Part shown: positions 7,961-16,807 of the stretch, piece by piece
Layout: each line of letters opens with the position of its first letter
How positions within the stretch are numbered: position 1 is the first letter of the stretch
DNA from: Spirochaetaceae bacterium
GTDB lineage: Bacteria; Spirochaetota; Spirochaetia; PWKH01
Direction of reading: 5' to 3'
DNA: 40,944 nucleotides
Assembly: GCA_003559765.1 (NCBI GenBank)
Contig: PWKH01000104.1
Span: 1-40,944, forward strand
Translations under genes and position numbers: made by a program
The notes under the pieces: model-generated
What the model was told of the DNA's origin: nothing
Seen by the model: only the letters and a program-made list of their open reading frames with translations
Database searches by the model: none

Positions 7961-8940
7961 ACCAGTTTCCAGTACTCCCGCATCAGATCAATCTGCTCAA
8001 TGAGGTCCCGGCTCTCCTGCAGGGGCATAAGATCAGATTCAAGTTTTCCGGACTGCAGACATGAGACCACCTCATCCACCTGATAGATGAACCCGTTGGC
8101 TCCATGATCTGCCCGCACTATCTCTTCACTGGAAATCTCATTGGCTCCCTGGTGGTGATAGAGGCAGAACCTGTCCCCGGAGGGAAACCTGTCGAAGGTG
8201 ATATACCCTTCCGTGCCGTAGATCACTCCCCGGTTCTCCATGGGCAGCTCATACCCGCAGCTGATGTGGGCAAAAGCGCCGCCGGGATACTCCAGCTGAT
8301 AGACAGCCAGCCGATCCACCCCGAGGTCGTTCTTCCGGCAGGAGGCGTACTGAATTTCCGGTATTTCCCCGAGCAGATAGCTGCAGAATGATAACGGATA
8401 GATCCCCATATCCAGGGTTACCCCGCCGCCGAGCTCCGGGTCAGCCAGTCTCCGGGCATACTCCGGCTGAATCCGTTTCCCGAAGCAGATATCGATCAGC
8501 TGCACCGTGCCGATGCCGCCCTGCTGAACTGCCTCCCGCATGCGCCGCATCAGAGGGAGAAACCGGGTCCACATGGCCTCCATCATGAAGACTCCCCGGA
8601 TTCGAGCTTCCTCGATGAGGGTGTCGGCCTGCTTCGCATTCACCGTGAAGGGCTTCTCCATCACCACATGCTTGCCCGCCTCAAGCGCCGCCATGGCGCA
8701 GTCATAGTGGAAGTTATTGGTGGTCGCTACATATACCACATCCAGGGATTCGTCGCTGAGCATCTGTTCATAGGTTCCGAAGCCGGGCACCTGATGCGTC
8801 AGGGCAAAGCTCCGGGCCCGCTCCGGGCTTTTCGAACTCACCCAGGCAAGGTCGCACTGTTCATTGGTATGCAGGGCGTCAGCCATTTTTGCGGCAATAA
8901 TCCCTGCACCCATGATTCCCCAGCTGTATCGTTCCGTCAT
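7942..8940 (-). CDS. Gfo/Idh/MocA-family oxidoreductase
   Basis: A 332-residue NAD(P)-dependent oxidoreductase. It has the N-terminal Rossmann motif GIMGAGIIAAKMA (about 8-20), VYVATTNNFHYDCAMAALEAG, the family lysine in VVMEKPFTVNAKQAD (about 93-107) and LGGGVTLDMGIYPL (about 169-182). The overall pattern is closest to the dihydrodiol dehydrogenase-like branch. The substrate cannot be told. It stands alone, converging on aroC and diverging from the helicase gene. Confidence 0.85.
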   Translation of the reverse strand: MTERYSWGIMGAGIIAAKMADALHTNEQCDLAWVSSKSPERARSFALTHQVPGFGTYEQMLSDESLDVVYVATTNNFHYDCAMAALEAGKHVVMEKPFTVNAKQADTLIEEARIRGVFMMEAMWTRFLPLMRRMREAVQQGGIGTVQLIDICFGKRIQPEYARRLADPELGGGVTLDMGIYPLSFCSYLLGEIPEIQYASCRKNDLGVDRLAVYQLEYPGGAFAHISCGYELPMENRGVIYGTEGYITFDRFPSGDRFCLYHHQGANEISSEEIVRADHGANGFIYQVDEVVSCLQSGKLESDLMPLQESRDLIEQIDLMREYWKLVYPFEG

Positions 8941-9058
8941 GCAGCCCCCTTTTTCGGTTCATTGAGCATTGATCCTATTTTACCCTACCTTGCAGGCCTT
9001 TCATAGCAGAAGTTCCCCATGTTGCATATCTTTTCAATACCAAGTATCCTGTACTACT

Positions 9059-10726
9059 ATGCAAAATCTACCCCTGATCATACAAAGTGATAAAACCATG
9101 CTTCTGGAGGTGCATTCTCCCTCTTTCTCCGATGCCCGGGACGATATTGCCCCGTTCAGTGAACTGATGAAATCCCCCGAACATTTCCATACCTACCGCA
9201 TCTCACCGCTGTCTCTGTGGAATGCCGTAGCAGTGGGGTTCAGTTCTGAGATGATCATCACACGGCTCAATCGATGGTCGAAATATCCCCTCCCTGATGC
9301 AGTGGAACAGTTCATTCATGAATTCGCCTCCCGGTTCGGCCGGCTGAAGCTGCTGCCGGGACCGGATGAGCAGACCCTGGTGCTGTCCTGCAGCCAGGAG
9401 AAGCTCTACCAGGAGCTCAAACATCACCGGGGACTGCAGAACATGCTGACTCCGGCGGGGGACTGCAGCTTTCTGCTCTCGCTGTACAACCGGGGAACGG
9501 TGAAGGTGACTCTGATCAAACTCGGTCATCCTGTTGAGGATATAATTCCCTTGAGACAGGGTAAGACGCTTGCCCTGTCGCTGCGGGAAACCGCCCTTTC
9601 CGGGAAACCCTTCGATCTCCGGGATTACCAAGAGGAGGCGGTCAGCGCCTTTCTGGGATCGGGCAGCCCCTCCCCGGGGCTCGGCTACGGTACGGTGGTC
9701 ATGCCCTGCGGTTCTGGGAAGACCGTCATCGGCATTGCCGCCATGCACCGGCTGCAGCAGCAGACGCTGATCATCACTACCAATACCGCCGCGGTGCATC
9801 AATGGATAGACGAACTGCTGGACAAAACCTCCCTCACCGCAGACGATATCGGTGAATATACCGGAGGAAAAAAGGAAATCAGACCGGTTACCGTATGCAC
9901 CTATCAGGTGCTCACCTGGAGACCCGACAAGGAGAGCGACTTTCCCCATTTCTCCCTGTTTCAGCGCAGCGACTGGGGACTGATTATCTATGACGAAGTC
10001 CATCTGCTGCCGGCCCCCGTGTTCAAGATTACCGCTGAGATTCAGTCCACCATGCGCATCGGCATGACCGCCACCCTGGTGCGGGAGGACAACCGGGAGG
10101 ATGAAGTCTTCAGCCTGATCGGCCCGAAACGATATGACATCCCCTGGAAGGACCTTGAGCAGAAAGGCTGGATTGCCTCAGCTGTATGCACGGAGATCCG
10201 CACGCCCCTCCCGGAGGAGCTGGAAATTCCCTATGCGGTAGCACCCCGGGGGGAAAAGTTTCGAATCGCCAGCGAGAATCCGAGAAAAATTCCCATTCTC
10301 AAGGAACTGATAGCAAATAATCCCGAGGACCTGATCCTGATTATCGGCCAGTATGTCAGACAGCTTCAGCAGATTGCCCGGGAGCTGAATGCGCCGATCA
10401 TCACCGGGAGTCTTCAGAATGCGAAACGGGAGGAGCTCTACCGGCAGTTCCGGGAGGGAACGATTCAGATCCTGGTGGTTTCAAAGGTGGCCAACTTTGC
10501 CATTGATCTGCCCGACGCATCCATGGCCGTCCAGGTTTCCGGCACCTTCGGATCGCGCCAGGAGGAGGCGCAGCGCCTGGGACGGATCCTCCGCCCGAAA
10601 AAACGGAATGCAAAATTCTACAACCTGGTCACCCGCTACACCTCTGAAGAGCAGTTTGCCTCCAACCGGCAGCACTTCCTGACCGAACAGGGCTACACCT
10701 ATCAGCTGGAGATCTGGGATGATTGA
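9059..10726 (+). CDS. XPB-type DNA repair helicase (superfamily 2)
   Basis: A 555-residue 3'-5' DNA helicase of the bacterial XPB/Rad25 family. The N-terminus (PLIIQSDKTMLLEV, then FSELMKSPEHFHTYRISPLSLWNA) matches my memory of the mycobacterial XPB opening and fixes the start at ATG 9059, although no clear ribosome binding site precedes it. Motifs follow in order: Walker A MPCGSGKT (about 217), DEVH box (about 311), motif III with the XPB-specific RED triad in TATLVRED (about 337), and motif VI QRLGRILRPKK (about 504). It overlaps the accessory gene by 8 bases. Confidence 0.93.
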   Translation: MQNLPLIIQSDKTMLLEVHSPSFSDARDDIAPFSELMKSPEHFHTYRISPLSLWNAVAVGFSSEMIITRLNRWSKYPLPDAVEQFIHEFASRFGRLKLLPGPDEQTLVLSCSQEKLYQELKHHRGLQNMLTPAGDCSFLLSLYNRGTVKVTLIKLGHPVEDIIPLRQGKTLALSLRETALSGKPFDLRDYQEEAVSAFLGSGSPSPGLGYGTVVMPCGSGKTVIGIAAMHRLQQQTLIITTNTAAVHQWIDELLDKTSLTADDIGEYTGGKKEIRPVTVCTYQVLTWRPDKESDFPHFSLFQRSDWGLIIYDEVHLLPAPVFKITAEIQSTMRIGMTATLVREDNREDEVFSLIGPKRYDIPWKDLEQKGWIASAVCTEIRTPLPEELEIPYAVAPRGEKFRIASENPRKIPILKELIANNPEDLILIIGQYVRQLQQIARELNAPIITGSLQNAKREELYRQFREGTIQILVVSKVANFAIDLPDASMAVQVSGTFGSRQEEAQRLGRILRPKKRNAKFYNLVTRYTSEEQFASNRQHFLTEQGYTYQLEIWDD

Positions 10727-12689
10727 TCAGCCGAATCTGCTGCAGACCTATCTGTACCGCCTCACCGACCCCCAGCTGCTGTACCTCTACCACATCCATA
10801 TCGGCGATGTCCCTACCCCGTTCCACAAACCGAAGCTGATTGAGGAGCTGATCAGCTATCTGAGACAGCAGGAAACCCTGTCGGCTACGGCTGGGCTGCT
10901 GGAAGCCGATGAATTAGCAGCCGTAACAGCGGCGGCCCTGACCCCATTGCCCTCTTCTGCTCAGCTGAATCAGATCCTCATCTGCCGGGGCCTGCATGCA
11001 GCAGCTGCAGAGCGCATGCTGCTGCATCTGGAGGAGCGGCTGGTCCTGCTTCCGCTTCAGGAATCGGACGGAACTGTATGGCAGGTAAATCCCCTGCTTC
11101 AGGAATATATCGGCGGAAGTCTGCACATTGATGCGCTCTTTGCTCCAGGGGAGACTCCTGACGGTCCTGTCAAGGAATTATGGTTTACCCCGTCCATGCT
11201 TCCCGGTTGGCTTTCACTGCTGCAGCACCGCAGTGAACTCTTCGACCGGAAGGGTATGCCGAAAAGGCAGCGGGAAGGAGAACTGCGGAGGCTGTATCCT
11301 GGCATCAGCGATCCCCGGCGGTTCAGCCAGCTTTCCCAGACCGCAAGAAAAGCCGGTATACTCAAAGGGAGCTTCCATCTTGATCACGAAGCAGCCAGGA
11401 TGCTCTTCACACTTGATTCGCATTCACTCACCCTGCACTTCGCCTACCGTCTTGTCAGGGAGTACGGAATTACCCGAGGGCAGTTTGCCCGCCTGTTATC
11501 TGTGTGCCGCCATCGCTGGTATGCTTCCATGCATCTCACGGGCATCATCATGACGCTTAGCGGGCTTTCCCGTCAGCAATGCGATGCGCTCCTGGATTGC
11601 CTGAAGTCTTTCGGGTTTGCAGCCGAAATCGAGGGAACGGTCAGCCTTGTTCCCCTGCACCGCAGTCTTCAGTCAAAAAAAGCATATCCTTCTTCGGAGG
11701 AAGGTCATCTTTCCAAGGACTTCGGGATCCATATAGACCGGAACCTGCCCCTGCATCGCTGGGCTCATGCCTACCGTTTTTCCGCTCTCAAGCTGCATGA
11801 TCGGATGACCATCCTTCAGGTAAACCAGCGGAGCATGCTGGAGGCTCTGGACAGCGGAATGAGCACAGATGAGATCACCGATGCCCTCAGGCTCATCAGC
11901 ACTGATCCCCCTGCACTGCTTCTCCAGTTCATTCAGGAATGGGCGCAGTCCTATGAAACGATCTCCCTGTTCAGCGGAATCGTGCTTCAGTGCAATGAGC
12001 GCACTGAGCGGATCATCACCCGTCACCCCACCATCAGTTCCATGATCGTCCGCACCATCGCACCGGGGGTGTTTCTATTTTCCGAGAAGGAATCAGAGCA
12101 GCTGCGCATCCAGATGATCGAGGCCGGTCTTCCCTTTGTACCGGCAGTCCGGACAGCTGAATCCATGAAGCACCCCGGCGGAACAGCCCGCGGAACAGTA
12201 CCGATGCCCCCTGAACCGATTCTGCTGCCGAAGGAGGTTGATTCCCCGACGCCTATTCCCCGGTACGACGATGAAATCATCAAAGGGCTGCATCAAAGTC
12301 TTGAGCGCTTCAGCGGAAGCAGTGAGATGATTTCCGAACTGCGCTACCGGATTGATCAGAAACTGATTCTTACCGAGCAGCAGCTGATCCGGTGCTCGAA
12401 AAAGCGCCATATATTTGAAGCAAAGGGATTCGATTATCAGGGAAAGGTTCAGCTCATCAGGCAGGCTCTGAAGTCTAAAGCGGACATCCTTGAGATTCAG
12501 CTGCATCAGGACGGTCAGTCGATGCTGCTGTTTCCTGAACTGCTGATCCGGCAGGGAAACGCAGACATACTCCAGGGACGCACCATCCCCGAGAATGAGG
12601 AGTACCGTATTTCCGCGGGGAAGCTGTTCCTTGTCAGAAAAATCAGAAAACCGCTGCTGCTTCCGAAAAGGGATAGCTCAATCCGGTGA
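10719..12689 (+). CDS. XPB helicase-associated protein
   Basis: A 656-residue partner of the helicase, starting 8 bases before the helicase stop. The N-terminal half is helical and not recognised in detail. About residues 408-475 (ISLFSGIVLQCNE, then HPTISSMIVRTIAPGVFLF, then LIEAGLPFVP-like) match the helicase-associated domain found beside bacterial XPB genes. The last 90 residues (FEAKGFDYQGKVQLIRQAL ... ILEIQLHQDGQSMLLFPELL) look WYL-like, a fold that can bind nucleic acid or ligands. A helicase/accessory pair of this kind also occurs in mycobacteria. The 3' end runs 47 bases into the opposing aroDE gene. Confidence 0.75.
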   Translation: MIDQPNLLQTYLYRLTDPQLLYLYHIHIGDVPTPFHKPKLIEELISYLRQQETLSATAGLLEADELAAVTAAALTPLPSSAQLNQILICRGLHAAAAERMLLHLEERLVLLPLQESDGTVWQVNPLLQEYIGGSLHIDALFAPGETPDGPVKELWFTPSMLPGWLSLLQHRSELFDRKGMPKRQREGELRRLYPGISDPRRFSQLSQTARKAGILKGSFHLDHEAARMLFTLDSHSLTLHFAYRLVREYGITRGQFARLLSVCRHRWYASMHLTGIIMTLSGLSRQQCDALLDCLKSFGFAAEIEGTVSLVPLHRSLQSKKAYPSSEEGHLSKDFGIHIDRNLPLHRWAHAYRFSALKLHDRMTILQVNQRSMLEALDSGMSTDEITDALRLISTDPPALLLQFIQEWAQSYETISLFSGIVLQCNERTERIITRHPTISSMIVRTIAPGVFLFSEKESEQLRIQMIEAGLPFVPAVRTAESMKHPGGTARGTVPMPPEPILLPKEVDSPTPIPRYDDEIIKGLHQSLERFSGSSEMISELRYRIDQKLILTEQQLIRCSKKRHIFEAKGFDYQGKVQLIRQALKSKADILEIQLHQDGQSMLLFPELLIRQGNADILQGRTIPENEEYRISAGKLFLVRKIRKPLLLPKRDSSIR

Positions 12690-14094
12690 AGGTTTCAAAC
12701 TGCAGGATGCCCTGACTGAACAGCATCTGCTTCCCTGTTACAATCCTGCATCCGGCCCTGCGGGCACGCTCTATAATCGGGGTGGTTTCAGGAGCATAGA
12801 TCAGCTCATAGAGGATCTCCTGTCCCCGAAACTGATATGCCGGAAGCGGATCGGCATCCGTATCGGGCTCCATACCCACATTGGTGGTCTGGACAATGAG
12901 ATCAGGGGCTGCAGTCCGGTCTGCTTCGTCCAGGGATCCCCAGGTAGAACCGGTCTGAAGCGCCAGCTGCTGAGCCTTCTCCACGGTCCGGTTGAGCACC
13001 GTCACCGAGCACTGATGATTCCGCAGGGCCCATACCGCCGATCTGGCGGCTCCGCCGGCACCGATGACCAGGGCATGCTTAATCCGGTCCTGTTCCAGAT
13101 CATCAAAGATCGGCCTGAGAAACCCGTAATAGTCCGTATTGATGCCCTTCCAGGTATCACGTTCCCATACCACGGTATTGCAGCTTCCGATCTGCTTCAC
13201 CTCCCGGGTGATTCTGCCGAGATACGGGAGCACTTCCTGCTTGTGGGGAATGGTGACGGAAAACCCCTGGATTCCCAGCGAATCAGCGAGCATAAAGAAG
13301 GTGCGCACATCATCAACCTGGAAGGGGACATAGACGGCGTTCAGTCCGAGGGTGCGGTAAGCGGGGTTGTGGATCCTTGGAGAGGCGGAATGGAGCACGG
13401 GGTTTCCGATGATCCCGTAGATTTTGGTATCGGAATTCACCGACTCGCAGCGGTACAGATCCTTCATCACCGAATAATCCAGATGCCCCGGAGCCGCTGA
13501 GGCGGCATTCGGTGCAGAGGCGAACGTGAGAAACGAACCGGTCCTGCGGTAGAGAATCCGCGTGGGCACCCCCCACGGCCCCATGGCCAGGACAATCTTT
13601 TTCGGGATATGGCGAAGCTGCGCTTCTGCGTTGAAGAGGGTCACCACGTCCCGGATGCCGCAGGCGGTAACCGCCGCCTTGGGGATTTCCCCGCGCTGGG
13701 AAATCCGCTCGATTCTCGCAAACAGATCAACAGGAACCTTCTCCAAATCATGGAAGGAGCGGATGATTTCAATCCCGCGCTCTGCGGCGATCTGCTCAAG
13801 TTCGCTCCGCTTGAAATCCTCCTCAAGATCAGCATAGCTGAAGGCTCCTTCCTGCAGCAGTTTTTTCAGAAAGGAAGCCCTGGTCCGGTCAGTCCTCCGG
13901 TAGGCGCCGCCGTCGCGTTCCCTTCGGCAGGTGAGGATCATGGGACGGTTCATCTGACGGCTGAACTGAATGATCTGATCGGCATCGGGCTTTTTCAGCA
14001 GGTCGGTGCGCAGTTCATAGATTTCAGCAGGACAGGCTGCCGCGATCAAGGCGTTCTCTTCCAGGGTTTCTCCGGTCAATGTCAGACACAGCAT
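12643..14094 (-). CDS. aroDE: Fused type I 3-dehydroquinate dehydratase - shikimate dehydrogenase
   Basis: One 483-residue polypeptide carries shikimate pathway steps 3 and 4. Residues 1-215 are a type I dehydratase: the catalytic His is in IIRSFHDLEK (His115), the Schiff-base Lys in IPKAAVTA (Lys139), and MGPWGVPTRI follows. Residues about 223-483 are shikimate dehydrogenase: YGIIGNPVLHSASP, the catalytic Lys in FSVTIPHKQEV (Lys285), GINTDYYG and the NADP-binding VIGAGGAARSA (about 341-351). This fusion is typical of plants and chlamydiae and less usual elsewhere. An AAGGAG ribosome site precedes the ATG. It diverges from the ABC-F gene. Confidence 0.95.
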   Translation of the reverse strand: MLCLTLTGETLEENALIAAACPAEIYELRTDLLKKPDADQIIQFSRQMNRPMILTCRRERDGGAYRRTDRTRASFLKKLLQEGAFSYADLEEDFKRSELEQIAAERGIEIIRSFHDLEKVPVDLFARIERISQRGEIPKAAVTACGIRDVVTLFNAEAQLRHIPKKIVLAMGPWGVPTRILYRRTGSFLTFASAPNAASAAPGHLDYSVMKDLYRCESVNSDTKIYGIIGNPVLHSASPRIHNPAYRTLGLNAVYVPFQVDDVRTFFMLADSLGIQGFSVTIPHKQEVLPYLGRITREVKQIGSCNTVVWERDTWKGINTDYYGFLRPIFDDLEQDRIKHALVIGAGGAARSAVWALRNHQCSVTVLNRTVEKAQQLALQTGSTWGSLDEADRTAAPDLIVQTTNVGMEPDTDADPLPAYQFRGQEILYELIYAPETTPIIERARRAGCRIVTGKQMLFSQGILQFETFTGLSYPFSEAAAVF

Positions 14095-14107
14095 AGGTAT
14101 CGGCTCC

Positions 14108-14137
14108 TTGATGTTTCAACTACGGTTATGATATAAT
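14108..14137 (+). promoter_or_regulatory. Sigma70-like promoter for the ABC-F gene, with overlapping palindrome
   Basis: TTGATG (14108-14113) and a perfect TATAAT (14132-14137) are spaced by 18 bases and sit 48 bases before the ABC-F start. The -10 lies inside the palindrome TATGAT-ATA-ATCATA (14127-14141). The opposite strand of the same region serves aroDE, so the palindrome could be a shared operator. Confidence 0.5.
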
Positions 14138-14185
14138 CATATGAAAATTTAATACACCTTATTTGACTCAGTCAGGATAGTTCAT

Positions 14186-16126
14186 ATGCATACCATTTCC
14201 GTTCAGAAGCTCAACGCAGCCTTCGGCGACAGAGACATACTGCTCAATATCAGTTTCAGCGTTCATCAGAACAGCAGAATTGCCCTGGCGGGAGCCAACG
14301 GTTCAGGGAAGACCACCCTGATGAAGATCCTCGCGAGTCTCCATGAACCTGATTCGGGGACCGTAGAGATTTCCCGGGGAACAACCGTCGCCTACCTGCC
14401 CCAGCATGCTGATTTTTTTGCAGACCATACCCTCTACCGGGAAGCCGAAGGAGCTTTTGAGCGCTTCGAGCCGCTGAAGCGCAGAATCCGGGAAGTGGAA
14501 GATCAGCTGACCGGCTGTGATCCCGGCACCCCGCCCACAGCCGGTCTGCTGGAGGAGCACGACCGGCTTCACCAGGAGCTCGTCGGCAGCTCCTATTACG
14601 ACCGGGAGCGGATCATCTACCGGGTGCTCTTCGGTCTCGGATTCAGCACCCAGGACCTCCAACGAAGCTGCCGGGAGTTCTCCGGCGGATGGAGGATGCG
14701 CATTGCCCTGGCCCGGATTCTGCTGTCTTCACCCGATATCCTGCTGCTGGACGAACCGACGAACTACCTCGATATCGATGCGAGAATATGGCTGACGGAA
14801 TTTCTGCGCAGCTATCACGGAGGGGTCATGCTGGTATCCCATGACCGGCAGTTTCTCGATGATACGGTGACAGAGATTTTTTCGCTCTTCCATGGAAGCA
14901 TTAAACGATATACCGGCAACTACAGTGATTTTGAACGCCGTCAGCAGGCTGACATGCAGCAGCTTCTGGAGGCATATGAGCAGCAGCAGAAGGAAATAGC
15001 GCGGATCGAGCAGTTCATCCAGCGCTTCCGCTACAAGGCCACCAAGGCAGCCCAGGTCCAAAGCAGAGTTACCCAGCTTGAGAAAATGGAGCGCATCGAA
15101 ATCCCGCCGCATATGAAGCGCATCGGCTTCTCCTTTCCGGAGGCTCCCCGCTGCGGCAGAGAGGTGCTCCAGCTGAAGGATGTCTCGAAAAGCTACGGCA
15201 GCCTGCAGGTGCTGGACTCCTTTGATCTGACCGTCACCCGGGGGGAGCGCATCGCCGTCACAGGAAGAAACGGGGCGGGAAAATCCACCCTGATGCGCAT
15301 TATCGCAGGCGAAGACCGGGAGTTCTCCGGTCCCCGGGTGATCGGCAAGGATGTGCGCATCGGATACTTCCAGCAGAATATCGACGAGGTGATCACCGGC
15401 ACCAGAACCGTTCTTGAAGAAGCTGAATCTTCCGTACCGGAGCACATCCGGCCGTCGGTCCGGAATTTTCTTGGAGCCTTTCTGTTCCACGGAGATGACG
15501 TGTTCAAGGAGCTGAACGTGCTCAGCGGCGGAGAAAAAAGCCGGCTCCAGCTGGTGAAGCTGCTTCTTCAGAGCTGCAACGTGCTGGTGCTGGATGAGCC
15601 CACCAACCATCTGGACATCACCTCCCAGGAGATCCTGATGGATGCCCTTGATCAGTTTACCGGCACCCTGCTGTTCGTCTCCCATGAGCAGTCCTTCATC
15701 CGCAGACTGGCCGGAAAAATTGTCTATTTTTCCCAGGAGAAACCCCGCATATATGAGGGAGACTATGAATACATGCGGTGGAGACAGTCCCGTGAGACCC
15801 CTCAGGAGCCCATGAAGGCTGCACCTGCCCTTCAGGATCCTCCGGGGGATGCGAAAATCCGGCATCAGGAGCATAAGCGGCTGCGCAACCGGCTCAGGAG
15901 CCTGGAGCACCAGGAGCATGAGATCATTGAGGCGGTGGAGACCCTGGAGGAGCGGCTGCAGGAGCTGCAGCAGTGCTTTTCCCTTCCTGAATACTATCAG
16001 GACGGAACACAGCTGAAGCAGCTTCAGGATGCCGTAAAGGATACTGAAGCCCGTCACCATGACCTGCTTGAGCGGTGGAATGAAGTCACCCAGGAGATTT
16101 CAGCATGCAGAAAGGAACTGGCATGA
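14186..16126 (+). CDS. ABC-F family ATPase (translation/resistance type)
   Basis: A 646-residue soluble protein with two ABC domains and no membrane segment. The first domain has Walker A GANGSGKTT (36-44), signature FSGGWRMR and Walker B LLLDEPTNYLDI. The inter-domain linker has the ABC-F stretch FIQRFRYKATKAAQVQSR. The second domain has GRNGAGKST, LSGGEKSR and VLVLDEPTNHLDI. A C-terminal charged coiled coil (about 560-646) is of the Uup/YdiF type. ABC-F proteins act on the ribosome; which subgroup this is cannot be decided here. It overlaps maf by a 4-base ATGA. Confidence 0.92.
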   Translation: MHTISVQKLNAAFGDRDILLNISFSVHQNSRIALAGANGSGKTTLMKILASLHEPDSGTVEISRGTTVAYLPQHADFFADHTLYREAEGAFERFEPLKRRIREVEDQLTGCDPGTPPTAGLLEEHDRLHQELVGSSYYDRERIIYRVLFGLGFSTQDLQRSCREFSGGWRMRIALARILLSSPDILLLDEPTNYLDIDARIWLTEFLRSYHGGVMLVSHDRQFLDDTVTEIFSLFHGSIKRYTGNYSDFERRQQADMQQLLEAYEQQQKEIARIEQFIQRFRYKATKAAQVQSRVTQLEKMERIEIPPHMKRIGFSFPEAPRCGREVLQLKDVSKSYGSLQVLDSFDLTVTRGERIAVTGRNGAGKSTLMRIIAGEDREFSGPRVIGKDVRIGYFQQNIDEVITGTRTVLEEAESSVPEHIRPSVRNFLGAFLFHGDDVFKELNVLSGGEKSRLQLVKLLLQSCNVLVLDEPTNHLDITSQEILMDALDQFTGTLLFVSHEQSFIRRLAGKIVYFSQEKPRIYEGDYEYMRWRQSRETPQEPMKAAPALQDPPGDAKIRHQEHKRLRNRLRSLEHQEHEIIEAVETLEERLQELQQCFSLPEYYQDGTQLKQLQDAVKDTEARHHDLLERWNEVTQEISACRKELA

Positions 16127-16725
16127 ACCTTCATTATCCCCTGATCCTTGCCTCTGCCTCACCAGCACGATATGCCCTGCTGCATCAGGCAGGCATTCCC
16201 TGCATTCAGATTCCCACCCATGCTGACGAAACAGCCGAAACCGGCTGTCCCCGTGATCTGACCTCCCAGCTGGCCGAGCGGAAACTGGAATCAGCCTGCT
16301 GCGGCGGGCTTGATCTCAGCAGGCATCCGGTGCTCTCCGCCGATACGGTGGCAGCCTTCGGCTCGGACATTCTGGGAAAGCCTCAGTCCCGCGGCGAGGC
16401 GGAGGCGTATCTGCGGATGCTGTCGGGAAACACCCATGAGGTGGTGACCAGTTACTGTCTCAAGCTTCCCGGTATCTCCCGGGTGTTCAGCGGAACGGTG
16501 TCCACGCTCATCAGGTTCCATCCTCTCAGTTCCTCGGAGCTTTCCCGGTACCTCGACCGTGGAGAATGGGAGCATGCCGCGGGGGCCTACCGCATTCAGG
16601 GAACCGGGGCTTCCTTCATTCAGGAGATCAGCGGCTCTTTCTGGAATGTTGCAGGGTTGCCATTGGAGGAAATTTTTGGCATAGTAAGGGAACAGGACTG
16701 CCTGCACGTTGTGTACGGCCCCTGA
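16123..16725 (+). CDS. maf: Maf-like nucleoside triphosphate pyrophosphatase
   Basis: A 200-residue Maf/YhdE-family pyrophosphatase; family members hydrolyse dTTP, UTP or modified pyrimidine nucleotides. Motifs are LILASASPARYALLHQAGI at the N-terminus, LSADTVAAFGSDILGKPQS (about 68-86) with the catalytic Asp, SGNTHEVVTSYCL, and GAYRIQGTGASFIQEISGSF (about 150-169). The ATG at 16123 overlaps the ABC-F stop; an in-frame ATG at 16105 is less likely because the family starts at the LILAS strand. Confidence 0.93.
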   Translation: MNLHYPLILASASPARYALLHQAGIPCIQIPTHADETAETGCPRDLTSQLAERKLESACCGGLDLSRHPVLSADTVAAFGSDILGKPQSRGEAEAYLRMLSGNTHEVVTSYCLKLPGISRVFSGTVSTLIRFHPLSSSELSRYLDRGEWEHAAGAYRIQGTGASFIQEISGSFWNVAGLPLEEIFGIVREQDCLHVVYGP

Positions 16726-16730
16726 ATTTC

Positions 16731-16748
16731 CGTTTACCTGAGTAAACG
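16731..16748 (+). promoter_or_regulatory. Hairpin in the rpsB leader
   Basis: CGTTTAC-CTGA-GTAAACG is a perfect 7-base-pair stem with a 4-base loop, 5 bases after the maf stop and 60 before rpsB. There is no T-run, so it is not a standard terminator. It may be a leader structure or a processing site. Confidence 0.35.
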
Positions 16749-16807
16749 AGACAGAGAGAAGGAAGCACTCAGACTCATTCGATCTGACGTGCATCAGGAG
16801 GATTACC

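Noticed and set aside
9203-10003. A 266-codon reverse-strand frame inside the XPB helicase
   Set aside because: Antisense shadow of a gene with clear motifs; no domain of its own.
14729-16060. A 443-codon open frame on the reverse strand of the ABC-F gene
   Set aside because: It is the antisense of a fully supported gene, shows no recognisable domain and has a Leu/Gln-rich shadow composition.
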